Shown here: piece after piece, positions 40,512 through 49,519 of the stretch
Layout of the letters: the number at the start of each line of letters is the position of its first letter
How positions within the stretch are numbered: position 1 is the stretch's first letter
DNA from: Bog-877 sp050734135
Lineage (GTDB): Bacteria > Chloroflexota > Dormibacteria > Aeolococcales > Bog-877
DNA: 64,000 nucleotides
NCBI GenBank assembly: GCA_050734135.1
Contig: JBOHUG010000010.1
Span: 28,529-92,528 of the forward strand
Direction of reading: 5' to 3'
Translations under genes and position numbers: made by a program
The notes under the pieces: model-generated
What the model was told of the DNA's origin: nothing
What the model saw: only the letters and a program-made list of their open reading frames with translations
The model's database searches: none

Positions 40512-41079
40512 CGGGCTCTCCGATCTCCGCCGCCCGGCCGAGCAGTGCTGCGGAGTCCCGGCCGCCCAGCGGTGGCAGGTCCTCGACTTGGGGGATCCCC
40601 ACCACCTGAAGGAAGCGCAACGTGGTGCCGAAGAGTCGCGGCCGCCCCGGACCCTCCTCGCGACCCACCTCGACGACCAGGCCGTGGCGGGCGAGGCTAT
40701 CCAGGACCGCCTCGCAGTTCACTCCCCTGATCGCCTCGATGGCGATCCTGGTGGTCGGCTGCCGATAGGCAACGATGGCCAGGGTCTCCAGGGCGGGCTT
40801 CGAAAGCCGGCCCGCCACCTCGGGTCGGAGAGCCCGCTCCACGGCCCAGGCGGCCCTGGGGTGGGATACCAACTGGAGTTCGTCACGGTGGCGCTGGACC
40901 ATCAGGCCAGTTCCTGCGAGCTGGGCGGCGCTGGCTTCGACCGCTTCCTCCGCCGCCTCCCTGGTCAACCCCAGCGTGTGGGCGAGCTCCCCAACTGCGA
41001 TCGGCTCCGCCCGAACGAAAAGCACGGCGACGATCGCCCCCGCCAGTCCGGTCTCGGAATCGGTCTGCTCAGCTGCCAC
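40501..41079 (-). CDS. scpB: Segregation and condensation protein B
   Basis: Kleisin-associated winged-helix partner of SMC-ScpA. The 192-aa product has LTREAAEEAVEA, then LSKPALETLAIVAYRQPTTRIAIEAIRGVNCEAVL, given here in two parts: the first to YRQP and the second from TTRI; the terminal LFGTTLRFLQ is also typical. It overlaps scpA by 11 bp and rluB by 11 bp. Confidence 0.94.
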   Translation of the reverse strand: MAAEQTDSETGLAGAIVAVLFVRAEPIAVGELAHTLGLTREAAEEAVEASAAQLAGTGLMVQRHRDELQLVSHPRAAWAVERALRPEVAGRLSKPALETLAIVAYRQPTTRIAIEAIRGVNCEAVLDSLARHGLVVEVGREEGPGRPRLFGTTLRFLQVVGIPQVEDLPPLGGRDSAALLGRAAEIGEPDAE

Positions 41080-41776
41080 CGGGTCGCTCCACCAGAATCG
41101 GGCTGTTCTGGCCCGCCTGGCTGCAGGAGGCCTCTCCCGCGAAGATCAGCTCCAGCAGGGCTAGGAAGAAAGCGACCGCCTCGAGGCGGTCCCGGGCCGC
41201 GGCAAAGACTTGGTCGAAACGCAGTGATCGTTGCTGAGCCAGCAGCTGGCGCAGCTCGTCCATTTTCTCGGTAACGGAGTAGCGGGGCAAAGTGACCTCA
41301 AGTTCGGTTGGCTCAGGCAGGCGCGCCAACAGCTCTCCCAGAGCGACCGCCAGGGTCTCCGGGCTGAGGTGGAGCATGGCCTGGGGCTCGACCGGAAGAC
41401 CCAGCACCCGCAGGAAGGCCTTGGGCCCAGCCCCGGCGTCCGCCAGGAGCACTCCGGCCGCCGCCTTGAAGAGGCGGTATTCCGCCAGCCGCTCTCCCGG
41501 GTCCTCCTCGATCAGCTCCGGCTCCCGGAGCAGGGCGGCATCCGTCGCGTCCTCCAGGTGGCGGCCCATCTTGATCTCCAGCAGCCGCGCCAGCAGCTGG
41601 AGTGACTCCGCCGCCCAGAGCAGATCCAGCTCCGCCGCCGCCGCCGCCACCTCCGAGCGCAGCCCTCGACTCAGTGTCGCCAGTTCCACCGTGCCCAGGT
41701 CGAGGTCCCCGCGCTGCGCTTCCGCCAGCATCGAGGCAAGTCGCTCTAACTCCGCTGTCTGCTCAGGAGTCGCCAC
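41069..41776 (-). CDS. scpA: Segregation and condensation protein A (kleisin)
   Basis: A 235-aa kleisin bridging the SMC dimer. The N-terminal helical part carries LLWAAESLQLLARLLEIKMG, the middle EEDPGERLAEYRLFKAAAG, and the C-terminal winged helix VAFFLALLELIF. The extreme N-terminal segment that is usual (F.GPLDLLLxLI) is not obvious, so this is a divergent or shortened kleisin. Context between recN and scpB makes the assignment firm. Confidence 0.87.
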   Translation of the reverse strand: MATPEQTAELERLASMLAEAQRGDLDLGTVELATLSRGLRSEVAAAAAELDLLWAAESLQLLARLLEIKMGRHLEDATDAALLREPELIEEDPGERLAEYRLFKAAAGVLLADAGAGPKAFLRVLGLPVEPQAMLHLSPETLAVALGELLARLPEPTELEVTLPRYSVTEKMDELRQLLAQQRSLRFDQVFAAARDRLEAVAFFLALLELIFAGEASCSQAGQNSPILVERPGGS

Positions 41777-41779
41777 CGC

Positions 41780-43498
41780 TCAGCCAGCTCCCTTCGCGGC
41801 CCCGACCGCCAAGAGAAGCTCCTCGGCGTGGATCCGCGCCGCAAAGGGTGTCGCCTGTCCCGCCAGCAGCCGCGCTAGCTCCTCGACCCGCTGGGATCTC
41901 TCCAACTCGCGTACTTCGCTGTATGGCCGGCCGTCCCGCTCAGACTTGGCCACCAGCAAGTGGGTGTCGGCGCGAGCGGCGATCGGGGCCAGGTGAGTCA
42001 CGCAGATGACCTGGTGGTGGTCTGCCACCTCTCGCATCAGATCACCGACCCGGTTGGCGGCCTCTCCTCCCAACCCCTGGTCGATCTCGTCGAAAACCAC
42101 CGTAGCCACCCCTGACTCCCGCGTCAAATGGGATAGCAGCGCCAGCGCCACCCGAGAGAGCTCGCCACCCGAGGCGACCTCGCTCAGCGAGCGCGCCGGG
42201 TCGCCCGGGTTGGCGGAGAGGTCGTAAGAGACGCGATCCCAGCCGGCCGGTCCGGCTGCGAAGTGCTGGCCCTCAGGCCCGGGAAGCCCATCGGGATCCT
42301 CGACCTGCCAGATCCGTACCTGGAATGCCGCTTTGGGCATCAGCATCCGGTGCAGGTCCGACGTCACCGCCCGCGCCAGATTTCGAGCCACCCGGCGCCT
42401 CACCGTCGAGAGCTCCACGGCTGCCTGGGCTGCCGTCGACTCCAACTGCGCCAGCTCACCCCTTAGACGCTCCAGCTCCCCGCCGCCTTCCTCCGCCTCC
42501 TGGAGAAGATCCGAAGCCGCGTCCCGACGCGCCAGCGCCTGGTCCAAGGAGCCGCCGTAGCGGCGCCCCAGTCGCTCCAGCAACTCCAGCCGCTCCTCAA
42601 CTTCGGCCAACCGCCGGCCGTCGTCCGGGAGCTGACTCAGGTACGAACTAATCTCGAGTTGCAGCTCCCGCAGCCCCGTCACCGAGTCCTCGGCCTGGTC
42701 CAGAAGCCGGTCCAGCCCTGGGTCGACTCCCCGCGCGCCCCGGGCCCCGTGGAGTGCTCCCGCCAACCGATCGGCGGCTCCATTCTCCCCCGCCACCGCG
42801 CCCCGCAAGCCGGCCGCCGCCTCGCGCAGTCTGGCGGAGTGCACCAGACGGTCCCGCTCCTGGCGCAGGCGCCCGTCCTCCCCAGGCTGAAGATCGGCTG
42901 CCGCCAGCTCAGCCAGATCACGCCGCGCCTGGTCCAGATCCTCCCGCTGCCTCTCCCCCAACGCCTGCAGACGTGCCGTCTCAGCCTGGTTCTCCTGCCG
43001 CTGCGCGAAGAGCTCTCCAAGCCGGCTGAGCGCCGTCGCCGCCGGTTCGCCCCCCAAACTGTCTAGAGCGGAACGCTGCTCGGCCTCGCGCAGCCACAGG
43101 GAGGAAGCCCCCTGGCCCTGGACGTCGACTAACTGGGAGCCGAGCTCCCGCAGCGCCGTGGCCGGCACCAGCGAGCCGTTTGCCCGGCCCACGCTCCGCC
43201 CCGACGCGGCCAGCTCCCTGGTCAATATCAGGGTCTCCTCAACGGTCACCCCCAGCTCACGGCAGGAGTCTGCGACGATCCGGGGAGGGTCGTCGAAAGC
43301 TGCGCTGACCAGCGCCCGTTCGGCTCCCCGGCGCACCAGATCGGGATCGCCTCGGCCGCCGAGGGCCAGCCCGAGTGCGCTCAGCAGCACCGACTTGCCA
43401 GCACCGGTCTCCCCGGTGACGGCGTTGAAGCCAGCGCCGAAGCGCGCCTCCGTGCGCTCGACCACGGCCAGGTTCTCCACTCGCAACTCGGCCAGCAC
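41780..43498 (-). CDS. recN: DNA repair protein RecN
   Basis: SMC-like ATPase in double-strand break repair. The 572-aa protein has LRVENLAVVERTEARF, Walker A GETGAGKSVLLSALGLALGG, a long central coiled coil rich in Ala/Leu/Arg/Glu (about residues 160-370), the ABC signature LSEVASGGELSRVALAL, and Walker B VVFDEIDQGLGGEAA. Full length. It lies between nadK (3-bp gap) and scpA, the common nadK-recN order. Confidence 0.95.
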   Translation of the reverse strand: MLAELRVENLAVVERTEARFGAGFNAVTGETGAGKSVLLSALGLALGGRGDPDLVRRGAERALVSAAFDDPPRIVADSCRELGVTVEETLILTRELAASGRSVGRANGSLVPATALRELGSQLVDVQGQGASSLWLREAEQRSALDSLGGEPAATALSRLGELFAQRQENQAETARLQALGERQREDLDQARRDLAELAAADLQPGEDGRLRQERDRLVHSARLREAAAGLRGAVAGENGAADRLAGALHGARGARGVDPGLDRLLDQAEDSVTGLRELQLEISSYLSQLPDDGRRLAEVEERLELLERLGRRYGGSLDQALARRDAASDLLQEAEEGGGELERLRGELAQLESTAAQAAVELSTVRRRVARNLARAVTSDLHRMLMPKAAFQVRIWQVEDPDGLPGPEGQHFAAGPAGWDRVSYDLSANPGDPARSLSEVASGGELSRVALALLSHLTRESGVATVVFDEIDQGLGGEAANRVGDLMREVADHHQVICVTHLAPIAARADTHLLVAKSERDGRPYSEVRELERSQRVEELARLLAGQATPFAARIHAEELLLAVGAAKGAG

Positions 43499-43501
43499 AG
43501 C

Positions 43502-44413
43502 TCAGGCGCGCTGGGCGTCCGGGGCGATCGTGGCCGATTCGGCCTCCTCCTGAGCAAGCTTTAGCACGGCCCCGAATCCGGTCTTGGATCGCAGCCGCTG
43601 GAAGAATCCCGGGGTCCCGGGAGGCTTGACCAAGCTCAACTCCGGGCCCCGCTTCACGGTCAATTCCCAACCGGTGTCCAACTGACCCCAAACGCGGCCA
43701 TCCGCTGCTACTGCTGCTCGACCCCGCTGGACGGCGATTCGCACATCGAGAGTGTCCGGTATCACCAAGGAGCGGCTGATCAGGGCGTGGGGATTCAGGG
43801 GGGTCAGAACCAAAGCCGGCACTCGCGAGTCGACCGGAGGCCCTCCGGCGGAGAGGGAGTAGGCAGTGGAACCGACGCTGGTGGCGACCACCAACCCGTC
43901 AGCGTCGAAGATCCCCACCAACTGCTCATCGCTGGTCACCTCCAACCGCACCAGGCTCACCCCTTCGGTCTTGACAACGATCTCGTTCACAGCCACGTCG
44001 AGCATCACCTGCACGGCTGCGCCCGCTCCCGGGCGGACCTCTCCACGGAGCGTGCGGCGCCGCTCAGCCTGGAAGTTGTCGGCGACAAAGGCCTCGATAG
44101 CGTCCGGCAGCTGAGCCATCTCCACGTTGGTCAGGAAGCCGAGCTGACCGCGGTTCACGCCCAGCAGCGGAACTCCCTTGGGAGCCGCACGCTGGGCCGA
44201 GTAAAGGAGGGTGCCGTCCCCTCCGATCGCCACCAACAGCCGAGCCGTCGCCAACTCTCGGCTGAGCACAGTATCGGCGTCGGCTTGGGCGAGCCAGGTT
44301 CGCAGGCCGGCCCTCTCGGCGACGTCACGAGCCCGCCGCAGGGTGGGCGACTCCTGCGACTCGCGGAAGTGCAGCAAGAAGCCGATCGATGCGCCGCGAT
44401 CGGAAGTGCTCAA
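43502..44413 (-). CDS. nadK: NAD kinase
   Basis: Phosphorylates NAD to NADP. The 303-aa product has the GGDGT motif in VAIGGDGTLLY, then GVNRGQLGFLT, the NE motif in VNEIVVKTEG, and VVATSVGSTAYSLSAGGP. Standard size. With nadE and the amidase in the neighbouring operon, the window encodes the last steps of NADP synthesis. Confidence 0.95.
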   Translation of the reverse strand: MSTSDRGASIGFLLHFRESQESPTLRRARDVAERAGLRTWLAQADADTVLSRELATARLLVAIGGDGTLLYSAQRAAPKGVPLLGVNRGQLGFLTNVEMAQLPDAIEAFVADNFQAERRRTLRGEVRPGAGAAVQVMLDVAVNEIVVKTEGVSLVRLEVTSDEQLVGIFDADGLVVATSVGSTAYSLSAGGPPVDSRVPALVLTPLNPHALISRSLVIPDTLDVRIAVQRGRAAVAADGRVWGQLDTGWELTVKRGPELSLVKPPGTPGFFQRLRSKTGFGAVLKLAQEEAESATIAPDAQRA

Positions 44414-44483
44414 CTGCTGGGGTTCCGCGTCTTCACGGTGCCGATGTTAGGTCCTCGCGGAGAGTCGCCAGCGACCCTCGGCT

Positions 44484-44915
44484 TCAGAAGAGCAGTCCCA
44501 CGGCCACGCCCAGCACGGCGCCAGCGAGGACCTCGTAGGGAGTGTGGCCGATGAATTCGCGCAATCGCTCGTAACGGAATCCGAGATGGCTGCGCAGGTC
44601 ATCGAGCACCTGGTTCAGGATCACACTTTGTTGGCCCGCCGCCCGCCGTACCCCGGTGGCATCGTAGACCACAACCATGGTGATGATTGCCACCGCCGCA
44701 AAGATAGGAGAACCCAGCCCCACCTTGCGGGCCAACTGAGTGGTGAGGCATACGGTCAAGGCGGTATGGGAGCTCGGCATGCCACCCGACATACCGAGCG
44801 AGCGCAAGCTCAGCCGGTGCTGGCGCCAGGAGTCGGTGATCACCTTTAGGACTTGGCCGATCGCCCACGCCAGCAGCGGGACCCAGAGGAATTGGTTGGT
44901 GAGCAGGGCGGTCAT
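44484..44915 (-). CDS. Divergent PAP2-family membrane protein
   Basis: A 143-aa integral membrane protein (DUF212/YuiD-like) related to acid phosphatase/vanadium haloperoxidases. GGMPSSHTALTV near residue 45 holds the PSSH motif; VYDATGVRRAAGQQ and GHTPYEVLAGA supply the remaining family blocks. About four hydrophobic helices. Likely a lipid phosphatase-like protein; substrate unknown. It is 10 bp downstream of xseB. Confidence 0.88.
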   Translation of the reverse strand: MTALLTNQFLWVPLLAWAIGQVLKVITDSWRQHRLSLRSLGMSGGMPSSHTALTVCLTTQLARKVGLGSPIFAAVAIITMVVVYDATGVRRAAGQQSVILNQVLDDLRSHLGFRYERLREFIGHTPYEVLAGAVLGVAVGLLF

Positions 44916-44924
44916 GCCTTCGGC

Positions 44925-45224
44925 TCAGCCGTCCTCGCCGGCCGCCTCCTCGTCGAGTTCCAGCAGCAGAGGCCGCTCCTTGGGCAGCGCGTCCGATCCG
45001 GCGGTCAACTCGGTCACGCGACGCTCGACACCGTCCAACAGGGCGGTGCAGCGCCGCACCAGACGGATACCCCGCTCATACTGGCGCATCGCCTCCTCCA
45101 GCGGTACCTGACCGTCCTCCAACCTGACCAGCACCTGGTCCAACTCGGCGAGAGCCGCCTCGTAATCGAGCGCTTCCGGCTCGCGCGGAACTCCGGCGGC
45201 CCCCGCCTGCGCTTCAGGCGCCAT
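44925..45224 (-). CDS. xseB: Exodeoxyribonuclease VII small subunit
   Basis: A 99-aa alpha-helical subunit: DYEAALAELDQVLVRLEDGQVPLEEAMRQYERG in the usual order, the segment DGQVPLEEAM being diagnostic. ATG 45224 is preferred over GTG 45230 because GGGAGG lies 5 bp before it. It overlaps the 3' end of xseA by 11 bp. The acidic C-terminal tail is longer than in E. coli. Confidence 0.93.
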   Translation of the reverse strand: MAPEAQAGAAGVPREPEALDYEAALAELDQVLVRLEDGQVPLEEAMRQYERGIRLVRRCTALLDGVERRVTELTAGSDALPKERPLLLELDEEAAGEDG

Positions 45225-46524
45225 CCACACCTCCCTCCATATCTGGTACGACTTCGCTAACCCGGCTCCGCAGCCGCCCCCGGCGCAGCCGGGTGGTGAT
45301 GACCGAGCCGACCGCTACCTCCCCGGCGGCCCGCAGCACCACTTCGCCCGATCCGTCGAGGGTGATCGAGTAGCCCCGACCAAGCACGGCCAGTGGGCTG
45401 AGCGCCTCCAGCCTACCAACTCTTCCGGCAAACTCCTCTCGCGCCTGCAGCAGACGGCGCCCCGGTCCCCGCGCCTGCAGCAAATCCACCCGCGATACCA
45501 GCTCGCGCTGCTGCCCGGACAGAAGCCGGCGGGTCGCCGCGGCGAGCCGCTGCTGCCGCAGATCCAGATCGATCCGCCCGGTGGCTAACCGCGCGGCAGG
45601 AGCCAGCCGGGCCAGCCGCCCTCGACTCACCTCCACCTGCTGCCGCTCTGTCGCCAGCCAGCTCTCCCCTCCCCGACTAAGCTCGAGGGCGCGCCGGGAG
45701 AGATCCGAGCGCAGGCCCGCCAGATCGGGGACGGCCAGCTCCGCCGCCACCGACGGAGTCGGGGCTCGCCGGTCGGAGACGAAGTCGGCCACCGAGGTGT
45801 CAGTCTCGTGCCCGACCCCGACCACCACCGGCACGGGGCAGGCCAGGATCGCCCGAGCCACCTCCTCGGAGTTGAACGCTTGCAGATCCTCCAAGGAGCC
45901 GCCGCCGCGCACCAGAAGCACCACTTCCACGTCGGCTCGGCCAGCCAGCTCCAGGGCGGCGACGATCTCTCGAACCGCACCGTCTCCCTGGACCAGAGTG
46001 GGAGAGACCACCACCTCGGTGATGGGGCAGCGACGTTGGACCACGTGGATTACATCTCGGAGCGCCGCCCCATGGCGGGAGGTCACCACCGCCAGCCGCC
46101 GGGGCAAGAAGGGCAGGAGCCGCTTCCGCTCCGCGGCGAACAGTCCCTCCGCCTCCAACCGGGCCACCAACTGCTGGAACGCCAGCGCCAGCGCTCCCAC
46201 CCCTTGCGGCTCAAGCCGGTCCAAGTAGAGCTGCAGCGAGCCCCCGGCGGCGTAGAGGGAGACCGACCCATGGGCCAGCACCCGCATGCCAGTCCGAGGC
46301 TCGAACTGCAGCCCCCGCGCCTCCTGGCGGAACATCGCCGCCTTTAGTACCGAGCGGTCGCCTCCCCCCGGACGGCTGTCCTTGAGGTTGAAGTACCAAT
46401 GCCCCGCTGCAGATAGGTGGCAATCCCCCAGCTCCGCCTCCACGTAGGCATCCTGGAGTTGGGGATCCGCCACCAGGGCTCCCCGGATCAGGCCCGCCAG
46501 CTCACCGACTTGGAGAACGCGCAC
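45214..46524 (-). CDS. xseA: Exodeoxyribonuclease VII large subunit
   Basis: Catalytic subunit degrading single-stranded DNA. The 436-aa protein has an N-terminal OB fold (QDAYVEAELGDCHLSAAGHWYF), the catalytic domain with VVTSRHGAALRDVIHVVQRRCP, LVRGGGSLEDLQAFN and VGVGHETDTSVADFV, then a coiled-coil region and the C-terminal LGRGYSI. Overlaps nusB by 23 bp at its start. Confidence 0.95.
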   Translation of the reverse strand: MRVLQVGELAGLIRGALVADPQLQDAYVEAELGDCHLSAAGHWYFNLKDSRPGGGDRSVLKAAMFRQEARGLQFEPRTGMRVLAHGSVSLYAAGGSLQLYLDRLEPQGVGALALAFQQLVARLEAEGLFAAERKRLLPFLPRRLAVVTSRHGAALRDVIHVVQRRCPITEVVVSPTLVQGDGAVREIVAALELAGRADVEVVLLVRGGGSLEDLQAFNSEEVARAILACPVPVVVGVGHETDTSVADFVSDRRAPTPSVAAELAVPDLAGLRSDLSRRALELSRGGESWLATERQQVEVSRGRLARLAPAARLATGRIDLDLRQQRLAAATRRLLSGQQRELVSRVDLLQARGPGRRLLQAREEFAGRVGRLEALSPLAVLGRGYSITLDGSGEVVLRAAGEVAVGSVITTRLRRGRLRSRVSEVVPDMEGGVDGA

Positions 46525-46945
46525 CCGCTGGCTCCCCGGCTGGGCGGGGCGCCCGGGCGATGTTTCCCAGGACCCCGTTGACGAACTTTCCCGCCTCTTC
46601 TCCGGCCATCTGCTTAGCCAGCTGGACCGCCTCGCTGATCACCACCGCCACCGGCTCCCGCTGGCGCCAGCAGAGCTCCTCGGTTGCGACTCGGAGCACA
46701 GCCCGCTCCAGCGCGCCCATCTGATCCAGGGACCAGTTGGTCGAGCCGGCCACGATCGTGGCGTCGATCTCAGGCTGATGGGCGACTGCGCCGCCCACCA
46801 GCTCCTCAGCGAAGCGCCGGCTGGCCCCACCCCGGGGATCCTGCTCCAGGTGGTACTGCAAGGGCGCCTGCCAGTCGGCTGGCTGCAACTCCAGCTGGAA
46901 CAGTACCTGCACCGCCAACTCGCGGGCTCGGTGCCTCGTCCCCAC
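46502..46945 (-). CDS. nusB: Transcription antitermination factor NusB
   Basis: Binds BoxA RNA with NusE for rRNA antitermination. All-helical, 147 aa: RHRARELAVQVLFQLE at the start, WSLDQMGALERAVLRVATEEL in the core, and VVISEAVQLAKQMAGEEAGKFVNGVLG at the end, each split here only by description. Two bp from the Asp23-like gene upstream; the common efp-asp23-nusB order supports it. Confidence 0.95.
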   Translation of the reverse strand: MGTRHRARELAVQVLFQLELQPADWQAPLQYHLEQDPRGGASRRFAEELVGGAVAHQPEIDATIVAGSTNWSLDQMGALERAVLRVATEELCWRQREPVAVVISEAVQLAKQMAGEEAGKFVNGVLGNIARAPRPAGEPAGARSPSR

Positions 46946-46947
46946 CT

Positions 46948-47316
46948 TCAGTCACCCTCGATTTCGGAGATGTGCAGGTTGATCTCCACCGCGTCCAGTC
47001 CCAGCATGCTGTGGACCGCCAGGGCCACTTTGTGCTGCAGTTCCTCCGTCATCTGGACAATCGCCGCCTGGGGGGTGATCGCCACATAGAGGTCCAGCTT
47101 GATGCCGGTGTCACCCACCATCTGGATCCTGACCCCCCGGTGGGCGTGCTGCCCGTGCAGGGGCAGTGAGACGTTGACGCCGGTCGCCTCGCACATGGCG
47201 GCGATCCCCACCACCTCCTGGGCGGCCAGGGCCACGATCGAGGCAACTACCTCACTGGCGACCCGGACCCGTCCCGGTGGCGGGTCCCCCGGCTGGTTCA
47301 ACAGCGAAGTGCTCAC
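46948..47316 (-). CDS. Asp23/Gls24 family envelope stress protein
   Basis: A 122-aa cytoplasmic protein of the Asp23 (DUF322) family: GRVRVASEVVASIVALAAQEVVG, split as VASEVVASIV and AALAAQEVVG-like blocks, then IKLDLYVAI and VALAVHSMLGLDAVEINLHI. Known members lie near the membrane and respond to envelope or alkaline stress. Overlaps efp by 4 bp and precedes nusB by 2 bp, the widespread order in Gram-positives. Confidence 0.9.
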   Translation of the reverse strand: MSTSLLNQPGDPPPGRVRVASEVVASIVALAAQEVVGIAAMCEATGVNVSLPLHGQHAHRGVRIQMVGDTGIKLDLYVAITPQAAIVQMTEELQHKVALAVHSMLGLDAVEINLHISEIEGD

Positions 47317-47873
47317 TGCACCCGCTCCAGGTACTTGCCGGTCCGGGTGTCAACCTTGATGCGGTCCCCCATTCCGACGAAGAGAGGGACATCGACCACC
47401 AACCCGGTGTTGAGCGTTGCCGGTTTGCTGCCACCGGTCGCGGTGTCGCCTTTGAAACCGGGATCGGTCTGGGCCACCTCCAGCTCAACTGTGATCGGTA
47501 GCTCGACCCCAATCACCTTGCCCTCGTACTGGAGCACGTAGAGATGGTCTGACTCCCGGACATAGCGAACGGCCTCGGCGAACTGGTCGTCGTCCAGGGG
47601 GTACTGGTCGAAGGTTGAGCTGTCCATCACCACGAAGTGCTCGCCATCCCGGTAGAGGAACTGGACATCGACCTTCTCGATGCGGGCCCTCGAGAAGCGC
47701 TCCTCGGGACGGAATGTCTCTTCAGTCAGGGCTCCGGTCGTGATGTTTCGAAGCCGGGTCCGCACCACCGCGGTGCCCCGACCCATCTTGACGTGCTCAA
47801 AGGAGAGCACTTCCCAGAGCTGCCCGTGGCGTTCCACAGTGGTCCCTGCCCTGAGCTCCCCCGCGTTGATCAT
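47313..47873 (-). CDS. efp: Elongation factor P
   Basis: Relieves ribosome stalling at polyproline. From ATG 47873 the protein is 186 aa with the KOW-like N-terminal domain (INAGELRAGTTVERHGQLW, then FEHVKMGRGTAVVRTRLRN) and two OB domains (TGLVVDVPLFV near the C-terminus). The modifiable tip residue region reads KMGRGTA, so the tip residue is Arg rather than Lys, compatible with the rhamnosylated/unmodified types but not lysylation. First gene of the long leftward operon; upstream 47874-48100 is non-coding. Confidence 0.93.
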   Translation of the reverse strand: MINAGELRAGTTVERHGQLWEVLSFEHVKMGRGTAVVRTRLRNITTGALTEETFRPEERFSRARIEKVDVQFLYRDGEHFVVMDSSTFDQYPLDDDQFAEAVRYVRESDHLYVLQYEGKVIGVELPITVELEVAQTDPGFKGDTATGGSKPATLNTGLVVDVPLFVGMGDRIKVDTRTGKYLERVQ

Positions 47874-48100
47874 CCAGCTGCTTCCTTGCTTCCGAGTGGG
47901 CGACCCTAACTTGGCCAGGGCGGGATTGATGATGCCAGCTTTGCGCCAAGGGCACTGCTGCCAGCCAGCTCCTGGGGCCAATCGCGTAGCGCCGCCTAGT
48001 TCCAGTCCGAGTTCAGCAGGGCCGCCCCGCCACCCTCGCGACGGGGTCGTCAGAAATTGCTGCCGGACTGCGACTGGGCCGGAGGTCCAGCGGGCCTACG

Positions 48101-49519
48101 GTGAGACCGATGGCCGCGAAGTTGATGTCACCGGGACGGAACCAGGCCCCTCCGGGGCAGCTGGCCAGTTCCGTCGTGATCGCGTCGCTCTCTCGGGCGC
48201 TCGACCTGGCCGAGGGCGAGCCGATGGGCCACGCCATCCGGTCCTGCTGGTTGGGGATGCAGATCGCCAAGTGGCTGGAGCTGCGGCCCGCCGAGCGCCA
48301 AGACCTCTACTACGCGCTGCTGCTCAAGGACGCCGGCTGCTCCGCCAACGCCTACAGCGTCACCCACTGGTTCCAGGCGGATGACCTGGCCACCAAGGCG
48401 GAACTCAAGATCACCGATTGGAGCAGCCAGTGGCGCTCCATGGTCTTCGCCATCCGCCAGACCGCTCCCTCCGCACCGATCACCCGGCGGATGGCCCAGC
48501 TGGTGTCGCTGGGAAGTCGGGGCGTCGGGCTGGCGAACGAGCTGGTCGAAGTCCGCTGCACTAGGGGCGCGGAGATGGTTCGCCAGCTCGGCTGGGCCGA
48601 GCCGGCTGCCGCCGCGGTTCTCGGTCTCGACGAACACTGGAACGGCGGCGGCCGCCCCCGGGGGCTGAAGGGGGAGGAGATCCCCCTGCTCTCCCGCATC
48701 GCCCTACTCAGCCAGACCGTGGAGATCTTCTGGCGCCGGGGTGGGGGTCGGGCCGCCGAGACTGTGTTGCGCCAGCGCAGAGGCAAGTGGTTCGACCCGG
48801 TCCTAGTCGACCTAGTCCTGGCCCACGCCGGCAGCGCCAAGCTCTGGCGGCAGCTAAGCGAGATCACTCATCCCGAGCACATCGGCTACCTGGACCCGGA
48901 ACCGCGGGCGATTCCCTCCTCCAGCGTGGACGACATGATCCGGATCGGAGAGGTGTTCGCGGCGGCGGTGGACGCCAAGTCCCCTTGGACGACCAACCAC
49001 TCGACCCGGACCGCGGCAATCGCCCGGCTGATGGCCGAGAACATGAACTTCACACCGATCGAACAGGACCGGGTCGGACTGGCCGGACTGCTCCACGACC
49101 TCGGCAAGCTGGCGGTGAGCAACGCCATCCTGGACAAAGCCGGCCCGCTGCTCCCCGAGGAGATGGAGGAGATGCAGCGCCACACCAGCATCACCCACGA
49201 GATCCTGGCCCCTCTCTGGCCGCTGGACGATGTCGCCGAAATGGCCGCCTCTCACCACGAGCGGCTGGACGGCACCGGCTACCACCGGCATCTGCGCGGA
49301 CCCGAGATGCCCCACGGCGCCGACATCCTGGCGGTGGCCGACGTCTACGAGGCCCTCACCGCCCACCGTCCCTACCGGCGCGGCATGGACGCCGACGAGG
49401 CGATCGTGGTGCTGAAGAAGGATCAGGGGTCCCGGCTGTCCGGGGAGCCGATCACCGCGCTCGAACAGATGGTCGCCAGCAAGCGCCAGGACCAGCTCCC
49501 GGATACCTCCCCTACATGA
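48101..49519 (+). CDS. HD-GYP domain phosphohydrolase
   Basis: A 472-aa protein with two HD-like halves. The C-terminal half (about residues 300-450) is an HD-GYP domain: GLLHDLGKLAV, then HHERLDGTGYH where the canonical GYP reads GYH. The N-terminal half has GHAIRSCWLGMQ and LLLKDAGCS, an HD-like fold in which the HD pair appears as KD. HD-GYP proteins hydrolyse cyclic di-GMP or related dinucleotides. GTG 48101 with GGAGG some way upstream, or ATG at 48110 or 48128, may be the start. It converges with the peptidase gene, overlapping by 8 bp. Confidence 0.85.
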   Translation: MRPMAAKLMSPGRNQAPPGQLASSVVIASLSRALDLAEGEPMGHAIRSCWLGMQIAKWLELRPAERQDLYYALLLKDAGCSANAYSVTHWFQADDLATKAELKITDWSSQWRSMVFAIRQTAPSAPITRRMAQLVSLGSRGVGLANELVEVRCTRGAEMVRQLGWAEPAAAAVLGLDEHWNGGGRPRGLKGEEIPLLSRIALLSQTVEIFWRRGGGRAAETVLRQRRGKWFDPVLVDLVLAHAGSAKLWRQLSEITHPEHIGYLDPEPRAIPSSSVDDMIRIGEVFAAAVDAKSPWTTNHSTRTAAIARLMAENMNFTPIEQDRVGLAGLLHDLGKLAVSNAILDKAGPLLPEEMEEMQRHTSITHEILAPLWPLDDVAEMAASHHERLDGTGYHRHLRGPEMPHGADILAVADVYEALTAHRPYRRGMDADEAIVVLKKDQGSRLSGEPITALEQMVASKRQDQLPDTSPT

